A stretch of 64,000 bases of DNA from Pseudohongiella sp. (GTDB taxonomy: Bacteria > Pseudomonadota > Gammaproteobacteria > Pseudomonadales > Pseudohongiellaceae), in contig JAUSCD010000005.1 in the NCBI GenBank assembly GCA_030651695.1, positions 248,915-312,914 on the forward strand. The letters run 5' to 3'. This document shows, in pieces, positions 45,829 to 56,074 of the stretch (its first letter is position 1; every line of letters starts with the position of its first letter). The notes beneath the pieces were generated by a model. That model was not told the origin of the DNA, did no database searches, and saw only the letters and a list, made by a program, of their open reading frames with translations. Position numbers and translations under genes: made by a program.

Positions 45829-46998
45829 TTATCGTGGACGCGAACCAGTCACTTCTACTTCTACGCGACGGTCAGGTGCCAGACAGGCAATCAGCTGAGC
45901 GCGTGGGAGTTGGTTGCCACACTGGGCCATTGTAGTAACAGGCTCTGCACCATTTACGCCACGTGTGCTGATTTTCGCAGCCGGAATGCGCGCTGAACTG
46001 ACCAGGTAATCACGTACTGCTGTCGCACGACGATTTGACAGCGCCAGGTTATAGCTCTGTGAACCAATACGGTCGGTATGGCCAGTCACAACGATAGTGT
46101 CGTAATCAACACCGCGAAGATCTGCAGCCAGTTTGTCCAGTTCTGCACGACCTGCCGGAGTAACGGCAGCGCTGTCAAAGCCGAACAGCGAGTCAGCAGA
46201 GATGGTTACACGAACCGGTGCTGGCGTTGGCGGTGGTGTTGGAGCCGGTGCCGGAGCAGGCGCTGGTGCTGCTGAAACCGGTGCCCTGACTGGTTCAGCG
46301 ACTGCTTGCTGACCAAAACGGTACACTACGCCAACCGAGTACATGTCGACATCGCTGTCGCGGAACATCACGTCATCAATATCGTAACGCTCAGCTTCAA
46401 CTCGCATTGCAACGTTTGGTGTGAAGTCATACTGCAAACCGGCGCCAAATTTGTGGCTGGATTCGCGATCACTGGTTCCAAAAGGTACAACGGTTACATC
46501 GCCGTAACCGCGGTAGCTGTCTTTGCTCTGGTAACGGGTTGCACCGATACGGCCGAACGCAGACAGTTTTTCATTCAAAGGCAGGAAACCTACCAGGTCG
46601 ATATTCAGACCGCGCAGTTTGGTGTCAGCTGTGAAAACTGCTGAAGAGTTCGGTACTGCAGAACGATTCATAAACGTTTTGTAGCTGAATTCGCCAAGGT
46701 CAAAATAGCCAGCTTCAAGAGCAAAAATGCTGTTGAACTGGTAACCACTGAAAACTTTGAATGCAGTGTCTTTGTCATGCTTGGTCAGGCGCAGATTTGT
46801 GAAGCCATTAGCGCGTTGACGCGCAACAATGCCATCGTTATCCATATCGGCATGTGCTTCGCCGATATTGCCACCGAAGTACCAGCCCGGCTCAGCGGCC
46901 GTAACAACCTGGCTGCCGGCTAGCGTCAAGGCTAACAAGCCGATTTTTACTGGTGTGCTTGTGCGGGCAAGCTTGATTCGTGCGATTCCATTTTTCAT
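45829..46998 (-). CDS. OmpA-type outer-membrane porin with peptidoglycan-binding domain
   Basis: 389 residues. The signal peptide ends VTAAE. An eight-stranded beta-barrel (GWYFGGNIGEAHADM to SVGVVYRFG, about residues 37-230) is followed by a Pro/Ala hinge of about 30 residues and an OmpA C-terminal domain (FGFDSAAVTPAG, GHTDRIGSQSYNLALSNRRA). Two cysteines near the end (AQCGNQL, IACLAPDRRVEV) fit the disulfide seen in OmpA. It links the outer membrane to the cell wall. It is divergent from the DUF3185 gene, sharing the region with palindrome site C. Confidence 0.92.
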   Translation of the reverse strand: MKNGIARIKLARTSTPVKIGLLALTLAGSQVVTAAEPGWYFGGNIGEAHADMDNDGIVARQRANGFTNLRLTKHDKDTAFKVFSGYQFNSIFALEAGYFDLGEFSYKTFMNRSAVPNSSAVFTADTKLRGLNIDLVGFLPLNEKLSAFGRIGATRYQSKDSYRGYGDVTVVPFGTSDRESSHKFGAGLQYDFTPNVAMRVEAERYDIDDVMFRDSDVDMYSVGVVYRFGQQAVAEPVRAPVSAAPAPAPAPAPTPPPTPAPVRVTISADSLFGFDSAAVTPAGRAELDKLAADLRGVDYDTIVVTGHTDRIGSQSYNLALSNRRATAVRDYLVSSARIPAAKISTRGVNGAEPVTTMAQCGNQLPRAQLIACLAPDRRVEVEVTGSRPR

Positions 46999-47096
46999 GT
47001 ATTACTCCAGAATTTAAGGTCTAACGTATTATTTGATAGATCGTAGGTACAGCCCTTGATGAGCTGGGAAGAAGATTGAGCCACGCTGCTATTATT

Positions 47097-47120
47097 TTAG
47101 TTCATGTATCTTAGTTCATG
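47097..47120. repeat. short direct repeat TTAGTTCATG x2
   Basis: Two exact ten-base copies separated by TATC, in the leader region upstream of the OmpA porin. The role is unknown; it could be an operator pair or a replication slip. Confidence 0.45.
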
Positions 47121-47178
47121 ATTTGCAGTCAGTGCTTGCTCCAACGGCGCGATTGTCCTCGCTTTAAGGTAATAGAAC

Positions 47179-47194
47179 TGTGCGTTTGCGCACA
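47179..47194. promoter_or_regulatory. CRP-geometry palindrome, site C (perfect)
   Basis: TGTGCG-TTTG-CGCACA is a perfect dyad with the 16-base geometry of CRP-type sites. It lies 99 bases before DUF3185 and 181 bases before the OmpA porin start. No T-run follows, so it is not a terminator. Confidence 0.55.
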
Positions 47195-47292
47195 AAGAAA
47201 ATGAATGAACTGTTTTACTCTTGCCAACACGCTTAAGTCGCGTTTCATAGATTTTCAATGGACTGTTAATAACTCTGGTGACGAGGTTTGAA

Positions 47293-47496
47293 ATGAAAGA
47301 TACAAAATTGGTAGGCATAGTTCTCCTTGTGGCTGGTGTCATCATGTTGTTTTTTGGCTGGCAGTCATCTGAGTCTCTCGGTGATCAGCTGACAGAGGCG
47401 CTGACTGGCCGATTCACCGACGAAACCATGTTTTTCATCATTGGTGGTGCGATAGCTGCGGTTGCCGGCCTGTACCTGACGTTGCGAGGCCGGTAA
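47293..47496 (+). CDS. DUF3185 family two-helix membrane protein
   Basis: 67 residues from the ATG at 47293 (ACGAGG upstream). Two membrane segments (LVGIVLLVAGVIMLFFGWQ and FFIIGGAIAAVAGLYLTL) are joined by a short polar loop with SLGDQLTEALTGRFTDE. This matches DUF3185, a small inner-membrane family of unknown function. Palindromic sites lie before it (site C) and after it (site D). Confidence 0.82.
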   Translation: MKDTKLVGIVLLVAGVIMLFFGWQSSESLGDQLTEALTGRFTDETMFFIIGGAIAAVAGLYLTLRGR

Positions 47497-47522
47497 AAGG
47501 TTTCCTGCTCTCCCCCTTTTAG

Positions 47523-47538
47523 AGTGCGCTGACGCACA
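47523..47538. promoter_or_regulatory. CRP-geometry palindrome, site D
   Basis: AGTGCG-CTGA-CGCACA differs from the perfect dyad of site C only at its first base and lies 68 bases before the lmo0937-like gene, a usual distance for CRP-type activation. Confidence 0.5.
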
Positions 47539-47605
47539 GATGCGCCTGTAAAACCTGAGCACACTGTTCTGGTCAATACCGGCGCGTTCATAAGGAGAAA
47601 CTAAG

Positions 47606-47752
47606 ATGTTGGAAACTATCGCAGTCATATTATTGGTGCTCTGGTTGTTAGGGCTTGTCTCATCTACCAGTCTTGGCGGTTTTATCCATGTGTTGCTGGT
47701 AATCGCGATTGTAGTCATCCTGATTCGTGTGATTCAGGGCCGGCGGTTGTAA
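47606..47752 (+). CDS. lmo0937-family (DUF5670-like) small membrane protein
   Basis: A 48-residue peptide starting MLETIAVILLVLWLLGLVSS, with a second hydrophobic segment IHVLLVIAIVVILIRVI and the ending QGRRL. This is the usual form of the lmo0937/DUF5670 family, found widely near envelope-stress genes. AAGGAG precedes the ATG by about nine bases. CRP-geometry site D lies 68 bases upstream. Confidence 0.85.
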   Translation: MLETIAVILLVLWLLGLVSSTSLGGFIHVLLVIAIVVILIRVIQGRRL

Positions 47753-50386
<2,634 letters not shown>

Positions 50387-50410
50387 TATGCTGCAGACTG
50401 TTTGTTATTA

Positions 50411-50444
50411 AAAAACCGGAGCCTTGGTGCTCCGGTTTTTTTTT
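50411..50444 (+). terminator. Rho-independent terminator of icd
   Basis: The stem ACCGGAGC / GCTCCGGT, extended by A-T pairs (50411-50422 with 50429-50440) around a six-base loop, is followed by a T-run. It starts 25 bases after the stop. Confidence 0.9.
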
Positions 50445-50543
50445 GAGTTACTATGGCGCCAGACTGTGGCAACAGGCTACGACACCAGATTGTGTTTACC
50501 GTTCGCTGAGCTTGCGCCGTTTACTGACCCAAGGAAAAGTTAA

Positions 50544-51695
50544 ATGACCCGTTTGATCAAGGTATTGCTGACTCTGGTGTTAATTGTGGCACTCGCTGCT
50601 GTCTATGTGCTGAACCCCAATCTGCCCGAGCCAACCGGCGCCAACGGCGCTGCGTTATATCAGGCCGGGGATCTGGGCATGGCTGGTGAGGTGATCACCC
50701 TGACTGATCGCACCCGCGCAACGATGGCTAACGGAGAGTTTGCGGGGCAGGCATTCCGCGAACTGGATGGCGAGATATGGTTTCCGGAAAATCGTGAACA
50801 GGGACCTTATCCACTGATTTTATACAGCCACGGTTTTATGTCGTCGGTGAACGAAGCGGATTATCTCGTAGAGTTTCTGGTTCCCAAAGGTTACGTGGTT
50901 GCCGCTGTCAATTACCCGCTCAGCAGCGGTGGAGCACCCGGCGGCCCGACTGTTAACGACGTAGTCAATCAGCCGGGCGATGTCAGTTTTGTGCTCGACA
51001 ATTTGCTCTCTCGCAACAATACAGAAGGCGACAGTCTGTACGGTATGATCGATCCCGCCCGCATTGCGGCAGCCGGACTGTCATTGGGCGGACTGACATC
51101 CCAACTGGTGGCTTTCCACCGTGATGTCAGGGACCCTCGAATTTCTGCAGCGGCATCCATAGCCGGTCCGGCTGTTTTTCTAACCCCTCAGTTTTTCAGC
51201 ACCAGCGCCATGCCATTTATGATGATCGCCGGCAGCCTTGATGCCATCATCCCTTATGAAGCGCATGCAGCACCGATTCCGGACAAGGCACCGCATTCGC
51301 TCCTGGTCACTCTGGAAGGTGGGACACATGTTGGTTTTGCCGGGGTTGCCAGTACCTTTATGCGCTGGTTCAGGCATCCCGACAAACTGGTTTGTCCAAT
51401 GTTACTACGCGGACTTGAAAACGGTGATGAGTCTGCAGCGGCCATGATGCCGCCTGATGCCGGTATAGGCATCTCCTCCGGGCAGGTTGCTGCCTGCACC
51501 ATGACTGAGTTTGAGCGCGCAATGCGGCCTGGTGAACAACAGATGTTGACCCGGTTGGCCATGTACGCGTTTCTGGAAAGCGTTTTTGCGCAGGATCCGG
51601 CGCGACGGGCGCAGATGAGGGCTTATCTGACTGTTGATTTGGCGAGGGAGCAGTCGTCGGTGACTGTGGTTATGGGGACGGAGGATGACAGGTAA
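50544..51695 (+). CDS. membrane-anchored or exported alpha/beta hydrolase (PAF-acetylhydrolase/DLH-like)
   Basis: 383 residues. A hydrophobic N-terminus (LIKVLLTLVLIVALAAVYVL) serves as signal or anchor. The hydrolase core has YPLILYSHGF, the nucleophile Ser180 in GLSLGG, an acid in MIAGSLDAIIP and histidine in LEGGTHVGF. The serine nucleophile separates it from the aspartate-type epoxide hydrolases in the window. It is most like dienelactone hydrolase/platelet-activating-factor acetylhydrolase relatives. Substrate unknown. Confidence 0.82.
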   Translation: MTRLIKVLLTLVLIVALAAVYVLNPNLPEPTGANGAALYQAGDLGMAGEVITLTDRTRATMANGEFAGQAFRELDGEIWFPENREQGPYPLILYSHGFMSSVNEADYLVEFLVPKGYVVAAVNYPLSSGGAPGGPTVNDVVNQPGDVSFVLDNLLSRNNTEGDSLYGMIDPARIAAAGLSLGGLTSQLVAFHRDVRDPRISAAASIAGPAVFLTPQFFSTSAMPFMMIAGSLDAIIPYEAHAAPIPDKAPHSLLVTLEGGTHVGFAGVASTFMRWFRHPDKLVCPMLLRGLENGDESAAAMMPPDAGIGISSGQVAACTMTEFERAMRPGEQQMLTRLAMYAFLESVFAQDPARRAQMRAYLTVDLAREQSSVTVVMGTEDDR

Positions 51696-51853
51696 GGGCA
51701 CATCTGTTATTGAGAGAGACCGTGTGCTGATTACGGTTCAGGCGCGGTTTTCATAAAGGCGCCAGGTCTTTGTATTTTTTATATGTCCTCTTAATTCTTC
51801 CGTTTGCGAATCTGCGAAACAGAATTGAGTAACTTCAATAACCTGAGCGTCAC

Positions 51854-52174
51854 TCATAATTCATCGTGCTTTTTAGCGCTACCCCGGGATTTCTCAACCG
51901 GATACTTCAGCTCATTCAGGCGGATTTTTGCCATCACAATGTCTTTCACGTCCAGCTGACAGGCATCGGCCAACAGAAATGCATAGGCAAACACATCAGC
52001 CAGCTCCTCTTTGATTTTGTTTAAGTCAGCATCTGCGGGCTGCTTCCATAAAAAAGCCTCGAGTAATTCAGAGGCTTCGATGCTCAGTGCCAGCGACAGG
52101 TCTTTGGGGTTGTGGAACTGCTGCCAGTCGCGTTCATCCCGGAACTTCTTCAGTGCATCAATGATTTCGTTCAT
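51854..52174 (-). CDS. MazG-like nucleotide pyrophosphohydrolase
   Basis: 106 residues. The all-alpha NTP pyrophosphatase signature is present: SIEASELLEAF and, after a loop, IKEELADVFAYAF, giving the E-x-x-E and E-x-x-D metal ligands. The start RDERDWQQFHNPKDL matches the RS21-C6/dCTPase-like branch, which removes abnormal or excess dNTPs. Single gene with no partner in view. Confidence 0.9.
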   Translation of the reverse strand: MNEIIDALKKFRDERDWQQFHNPKDLSLALSIEASELLEAFLWKQPADADLNKIKEELADVFAYAFLLADACQLDVKDIVMAKIRLNELKYPVEKSRGSAKKHDEL

Positions 52175-52307
52175 GGTATTGGTAAGTGTCTCTCCGAACT
52201 GTTTGCAAGCCGCCGTGGCGGTATGATTTCACGTACGCAACAGGCAGGCAACATCCGCCGTGCGGACCCGGACGTATCAGATACATCAAAACCCCTGAGT
52301 TATGCCG

Positions 52308-52940
52308 ATGAACACAAAAATCTGCGGCGGCCTGCTGGCCTTGTTGCTGATCGTTAACTGGACAACTGTTATGGCCATTGAAGAACCCAAATATTCAGTT
52401 GTCAGCCGCGTTGGCGATGTCGAGTTCCGCCTGTACACGTCGTATCTGTTGGCTGAAACCCTGGTGGCGGGCGAAACCAGTCAGCAGCGGGCCGCCAACA
52501 CGGGATTCAGACGATTGTTTGCTTACATCTCTGGCGACAACGCGGTGCAGAGTAAAATCGCGATGACGGCGCCTGTGCAACAGAAACCGGCTTCACAAAA
52601 GATCGCGATGACAGCGCCTGTACAACAGACGCCCTCAGATGAAGGCTGGTTGATTGCGTTTGTGGTACCCAGTGAGTTTGATCAGGATACCGTGCCGCAG
52701 CCAACCAACCCTGAGGTGATGATCCGCGTGGTGCCAGAACAGTTGATGGCGGTGCTCACTTACTCGGGGCGCTGGACTGAAAACAACCAGAGCGAACACA
52801 GGCAATCATTACTGAAAACACTGGCAGCTGCCGGCGTTGAAGTGGTGGGTGAGCCTGTTTCAGCGGCTTATAACTCGCCGTTTACGCTGCCATTTATGCG
52901 GCGTAATGAAGTGATGGTGGAAGTGACCAAGGCGCTTTGA
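52308..52940 (+). CDS. SOUL-family haem-binding-like protein, exported
   Basis: 210 residues from the ATG at 52308 (an ATG at 52302 is also in frame). The signal peptide ends TVMAI. The SOUL fold is recognisable from [45 protein letters not shown] and [15 protein letters not shown]. The [10 protein letters not shown] loop occurs twice in a row as a 15-residue repeat. Haem binding is known for some eukaryotic members but not established for bacterial ones. Confidence 0.88.
   Translation: MNTKICGGLLALLLIVNWTTVMAIEEPKYSVVSRVGDVEFRLYTSYLLAETLVAGETSQQRAANTGFRRLFAYISGDNAVQSKIAMTAPVQQKPASQKIAMTAPVQQTPSDEGWLIAFVVPSEFDQDTVPQPTNPEVMIRVVPEQLMAVLTYSGRWTENNQSEHRQSLLKTLAAAGVEVVGEPVSAAYNSPFTLPFMRRNEVMVEVTKAL
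52554..52628 (+). repeat. in-frame 45-bp duplication inside the SOUL gene
   Basis: 30-base copies at 52554-52583 and 52599-52628 match closely and are 45 bases apart, so [10 protein letters not shown] appears twice with different five-residue tails. Differences are mainly at third codon positions, so the duplication is not very recent. Confidence 0.8.
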
Positions 52941-52961
52941 GGCGTCTGAATTACTCCTCTA

Positions 52962-54002
52962 CTACTCCGCCTCCTCAGCCTCCAGCCGGCGCGCACCTGC
53001 CAGTATTCCCGGCATCGCATAATTGCCCTCATGGCAGGCGTACTCATACATCGGGCCTTCACTGGCGTGAAAACTCAGTTCTGCTGTCCAGGGCTGGGTG
53101 TAGAGATTGTTATCCTCCACGGTAAACTGATACACAATTTCGGTATCAGAGTAGCGGCTGAAACGCTCGGTGATTTTGCCATCCGACGTAATTGGCACCG
53201 CGCTTTGCTCCATCTGCTGCGGATTGATGTTGACGGTTTCCACAACCAGTTCACCGTTTTCATACCAGCCGCGAGAGTCACCAAACCATTGCTGCAGGGC
53301 GGCCGGTCGCAGATTGGCGCGGGCGGTGGCGGCATCCGGGTAGATCGGCACAATGCGCGCGTCATGCACCATTTCCACTTCAATCACCACGTAATCGTCA
53401 GTCTGCACAAAACGATAGGTACTGTTATAAAGCGTGCCCATCATGCCCGGGCCGGCGGTGTTGCCAAAACCCAGCAGACAGCGTTCGGCCAGTGGCATCG
53501 CCTCCGGGCCGGACATATCACCTATGCCGGTGGCATAACGCACACCGAAGTTGCGACGCTGAAAGTCAGCGCGCGGTGTCTCCAGATGCGGGATCTGACC
53601 ATTTTCAGGGTCGATGATGTACGAACTGCGCAGCTCGCCTTTGACCCTGGCCAGCGAAGAACCCGGATCAATCCAGAAGTCGTTGTAGGCACGCAGGCCA
53701 AAATCGTCACTGCCGGCCGCCGGTGGCGCGACGCTATCAGCATCCGCTGGCGTTGTTGCCTCGAACTCTCCGACAGGTAAACCAGCAACACTGGTGTTGG
53801 CGATGATCTGCTGAGCTTGTTGAGCGGTGACGACAAGTGAGTCCACGTTTGCGGGGCGGGTCAGTCGTGTGAGTGCCGCATTGGTCCAGACGCCGCCAAG
53901 GTCGGGACGTTCACTCACCTGTGCCCAGCCTGATGTGCTGGCAATGGCCAGCGATAAAGCCATTGAAGTGGATGTATACAGCAGTGCTCTGGCGTTAAAC
54001 AT
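52962..54002 (-). CDS. exported protein of an unnamed family (paralogue 3 of 3)
   Basis: 346 residues from the ATG at 54002 (GGGAG before it), with a signal peptide ending GWAQV. It is the most diverged of the three paralogues: SERPDLGGVWTNAALTRLTR replaces the DGKPDLQG block and the PPPSDGNT block is lost. It keeps YNDFWIDPG, RSSYIIDPENGQIPH, ERCLLGF, VEMVHDARIVP, TQPWTAELSF and ACHEGNYAMPGILAGARRLE. No named domain is recognised. It is single, convergent with the SOUL gene and divergent from the reductase. Confidence 0.77.
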   Translation of the reverse strand: MFNARALLYTSTSMALSLAIASTSGWAQVSERPDLGGVWTNAALTRLTRPANVDSLVVTAQQAQQIIANTSVAGLPVGEFEATTPADADSVAPPAAGSDDFGLRAYNDFWIDPGSSLARVKGELRSSYIIDPENGQIPHLETPRADFQRRNFGVRYATGIGDMSGPEAMPLAERCLLGFGNTAGPGMMGTLYNSTYRFVQTDDYVVIEVEMVHDARIVPIYPDAATARANLRPAALQQWFGDSRGWYENGELVVETVNINPQQMEQSAVPITSDGKITERFSRYSDTEIVYQFTVEDNNLYTQPWTAELSFHASEGPMYEYACHEGNYAMPGILAGARRLEAEEAE

Positions 54003-54273
54003 GGTGGATCTCCCAATAATTATTGTGATGTGGAGGCGTTCATGTGCAGGCTTGATGCAATGTAGCTTTGCCGGGGAGTCAATGTAAAGTGGGTCGGACA
54101 TTCCAGTACATGGCCTTCGACATAAACACGCCTTTTGCCTATGATGCAATTGTTGGCCGCTTATCAGAACAGTGAAGCATCACTCTGAAGTTTTCCGCGT
54201 CGGTCCGAATGACCCCGGATCATAATTTGTCTGTCCATTCCACGGCATCACCAGAATGCGCACGGAGTCCAAC

Positions 54274-55506
54274 ATGAACAAACCAATAATCGTTTTCGGC
54301 GCCACCAGTTTTGTCGGCCAGATACTCTGTCGTTACCTGCATGAGCTCAATCACGACGGCACGCTGAACTGGTTGATGGCTGCCCGCTCGGAAGAAAAAC
54401 TCAAGCGCCTGCAACTGGAGCTCGGTGGACCACATGTCCCCGGCTACCGATTGGCTGATGCCGCCAACGAGACGCAGCTACGTGCCTTGTGTGATGAGGC
54501 AGGAGTCATCATTTCCACCGTCGGGCCTTATGCGCTTTATGGCGGGGCGTTGGTCAAAGTCTGCGCAGAAACTGGCACGGATTATTGTGACCTCGCCGGT
54601 GAAACGCAGTGGATCCGGCGCATGATTGATCGCTACGAAACAAAGGCGCGTGAAAGCGGGGCTCGTATTGTTCACTGCTGCGGCTTTGACTCCATCCCCT
54701 CCGATCTGGGCGTATGGTTTTTGCAGCAGCAGGCGCAGCAACAGTTGGGCACCCACTGCTGGCACGTCAAAATGCGCGTGAGAAAATTCAAAGGAGGTTT
54801 CTCCGGCGGCACGGTGGCCAGCATGATGAACGTCGCCAAAGAAGCCGTCAGCGACCCGGCGCTGCGCCGCGAATTGGCTGACCCTTATTCACTGTGTCCG
54901 CCAGACAGCAAACCTGAGGTTCGACAGCCCAAAATCACCGCCGCCATGGACGACGATGTAGACAGCTGGATTGCCCCATTTGTGATGGAAGCAATCAACA
55001 CTCGCGTGGTGCACCGCTCCAATGCGCTGCTCAGGCATCCATGGGGTCAGGACTTCCTTTATGACGAAGCGGTGATGACTGGAGCGGACTCTTATGGCTA
55101 CAAGGACAAGGGCGAGCTCCGCGCCAGGCTCACTGCGTTCGGACAGCCTCTGACGATGCTGGGCCTGGCCCTGCCGCCAACACGCTGGCTGATGAGTCAA
55201 TTTTTACCCAAACCCGGCGAGGGCCCGAGCCCGGAGATGCAACAAACCGGGTTTTTTGATCTGGTGTTTGTGGGCCGCACCAGCGACGGCCGCACTGTGC
55301 GCACAACCCTGTATGGCGAGCGCGATCCGGGTTACGGCGCGACTGCGAGAATGCTGGGTCAGGCCGCGCTGTGTTTGCGTGATGATGTCAGTAAAGAGGA
55401 CAGGCCAGGTGGCTTCTGGACGCCGGCTTCGGCGTTGGCTGAGCCGTTGATTGTGCGGTTGGAGAAGGATGCTGGCCTGTCATTCAAGATCGCCGAATCG
55501 AATTGA
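54274..55506 (+). CDS. saccharopine-dehydrogenase-like NAD(P)-binding oxidoreductase (trans-acting enoyl reductase type)
   Basis: 410 residues. The N-terminal Rossmann motif GATSFVGQILCRYL is followed by MAARSEEKL and IISTVGPYALYGGALVKVC, then YCDLAGE and HCCGFDSIPSDLGVWFL. These are the hallmarks of the saccharopine-dehydrogenase-like family that includes mycobacterial trans-acting enoyl reductases and saccharopine-dehydrogenase-like oxidoreductase. The lysine pathway is not suggested by the neighbours; a lipid or quinone substrate is more likely. Start at 54274 with CGGAG upstream. Confidence 0.87.
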   Translation: MNKPIIVFGATSFVGQILCRYLHELNHDGTLNWLMAARSEEKLKRLQLELGGPHVPGYRLADAANETQLRALCDEAGVIISTVGPYALYGGALVKVCAETGTDYCDLAGETQWIRRMIDRYETKARESGARIVHCCGFDSIPSDLGVWFLQQQAQQQLGTHCWHVKMRVRKFKGGFSGGTVASMMNVAKEAVSDPALRRELADPYSLCPPDSKPEVRQPKITAAMDDDVDSWIAPFVMEAINTRVVHRSNALLRHPWGQDFLYDEAVMTGADSYGYKDKGELRARLTAFGQPLTMLGLALPPTRWLMSQFLPKPGEGPSPEMQQTGFFDLVFVGRTSDGRTVRTTLYGERDPGYGATARMLGQAALCLRDDVSKEDRPGGFWTPASALAEPLIVRLEKDAGLSFKIAESN

Positions 55507-55521
55507 CGGGATTAGATTACG

Positions 55522-55815
55522 TTATGCTGCCGGTTTGACATGGAGTTGTAACCCTAGTGCTTTAGCAACTTTCAATACAGTGCTTAACTGAGGGTTACCT
55601 CCTGCTGAAAGCGCCTTGTAGAGGCTTTCACGCCCCAAGCCTGTCTCTCGCGACAGTTCTGCCATACCTTTTGCCCGGGCAATATCACCGAGCGCCATTG
55701 CGATAAAAGCAGCGTCCCCGTCACTTTCCTCGATGGCAGCTTCCAGATAAGCAGCCATTTCTTCGCGGGTGCGAAGATGCTTTGCAACGTCATAATCATG
55801 AAGTTTAGTTGTCAT
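55522..55815 (-). CDS. HigA-like addiction-module antitoxin (orphan)
   Basis: 97 residues. The start LHDYDVAKHLRTREEMAAYL and the helix-turn-helix AELSRETGLGRESLYKALS, ending GNPQLSTVLKVAKALGLQL, are those of the COG3636 'putative addiction module antidote' family. The toxin of such pairs (RelE/HigB-like) is encoded just upstream with an overlap; here only a 33-codon remnant is found. The antitoxin looks intact, may repress its own promoter, and may still neutralise related toxins. Confidence 0.87.
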   Translation of the reverse strand: MTTKLHDYDVAKHLRTREEMAAYLEAAIEESDGDAAFIAMALGDIARAKGMAELSRETGLGRESLYKALSAGGNPQLSTVLKVAKALGLQLHVKPAA

Positions 55816-55906
55816 TGCGTGGCTCCAAGCCTTTTGCTTTTCCGCTTATATCCTTTAAGCGATCCAGCCACGTGGTGAACTGGATGGTGGTTTGAATCCT
55901 TTTCAT
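55805..55906 (-). pseudogene. remnant of a RelE/HigB-like toxin gene
   Basis: A 33-codon frame starting MKRIQTTIQFTTWLDRLKD matches the first 20-odd residues of the RelE/HigB toxins paired with this antitoxin family. It then runs through GKAKGLEPRNDN to a stop that overlaps the antitoxin start by 11 bases. A complete toxin is about 100 residues, so roughly two thirds of the gene is missing from the middle. The product should be inactive. Confidence 0.6.
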
Positions 55907-56074
55907 ACAATCATAGTATCTCATGGGATACGGTTTGCAAGGCCAATTTAAGCCCCAACGGAAAAGCCGGCCTTACAGGGACACTGACCGCTCCCCAAAC
56001 TGGACAACCCCCGGCCCAGACGATACTTTTGTGCTTTGTTTCCCCCTTTGCACTTACCCTGACCGGATCGTCCG

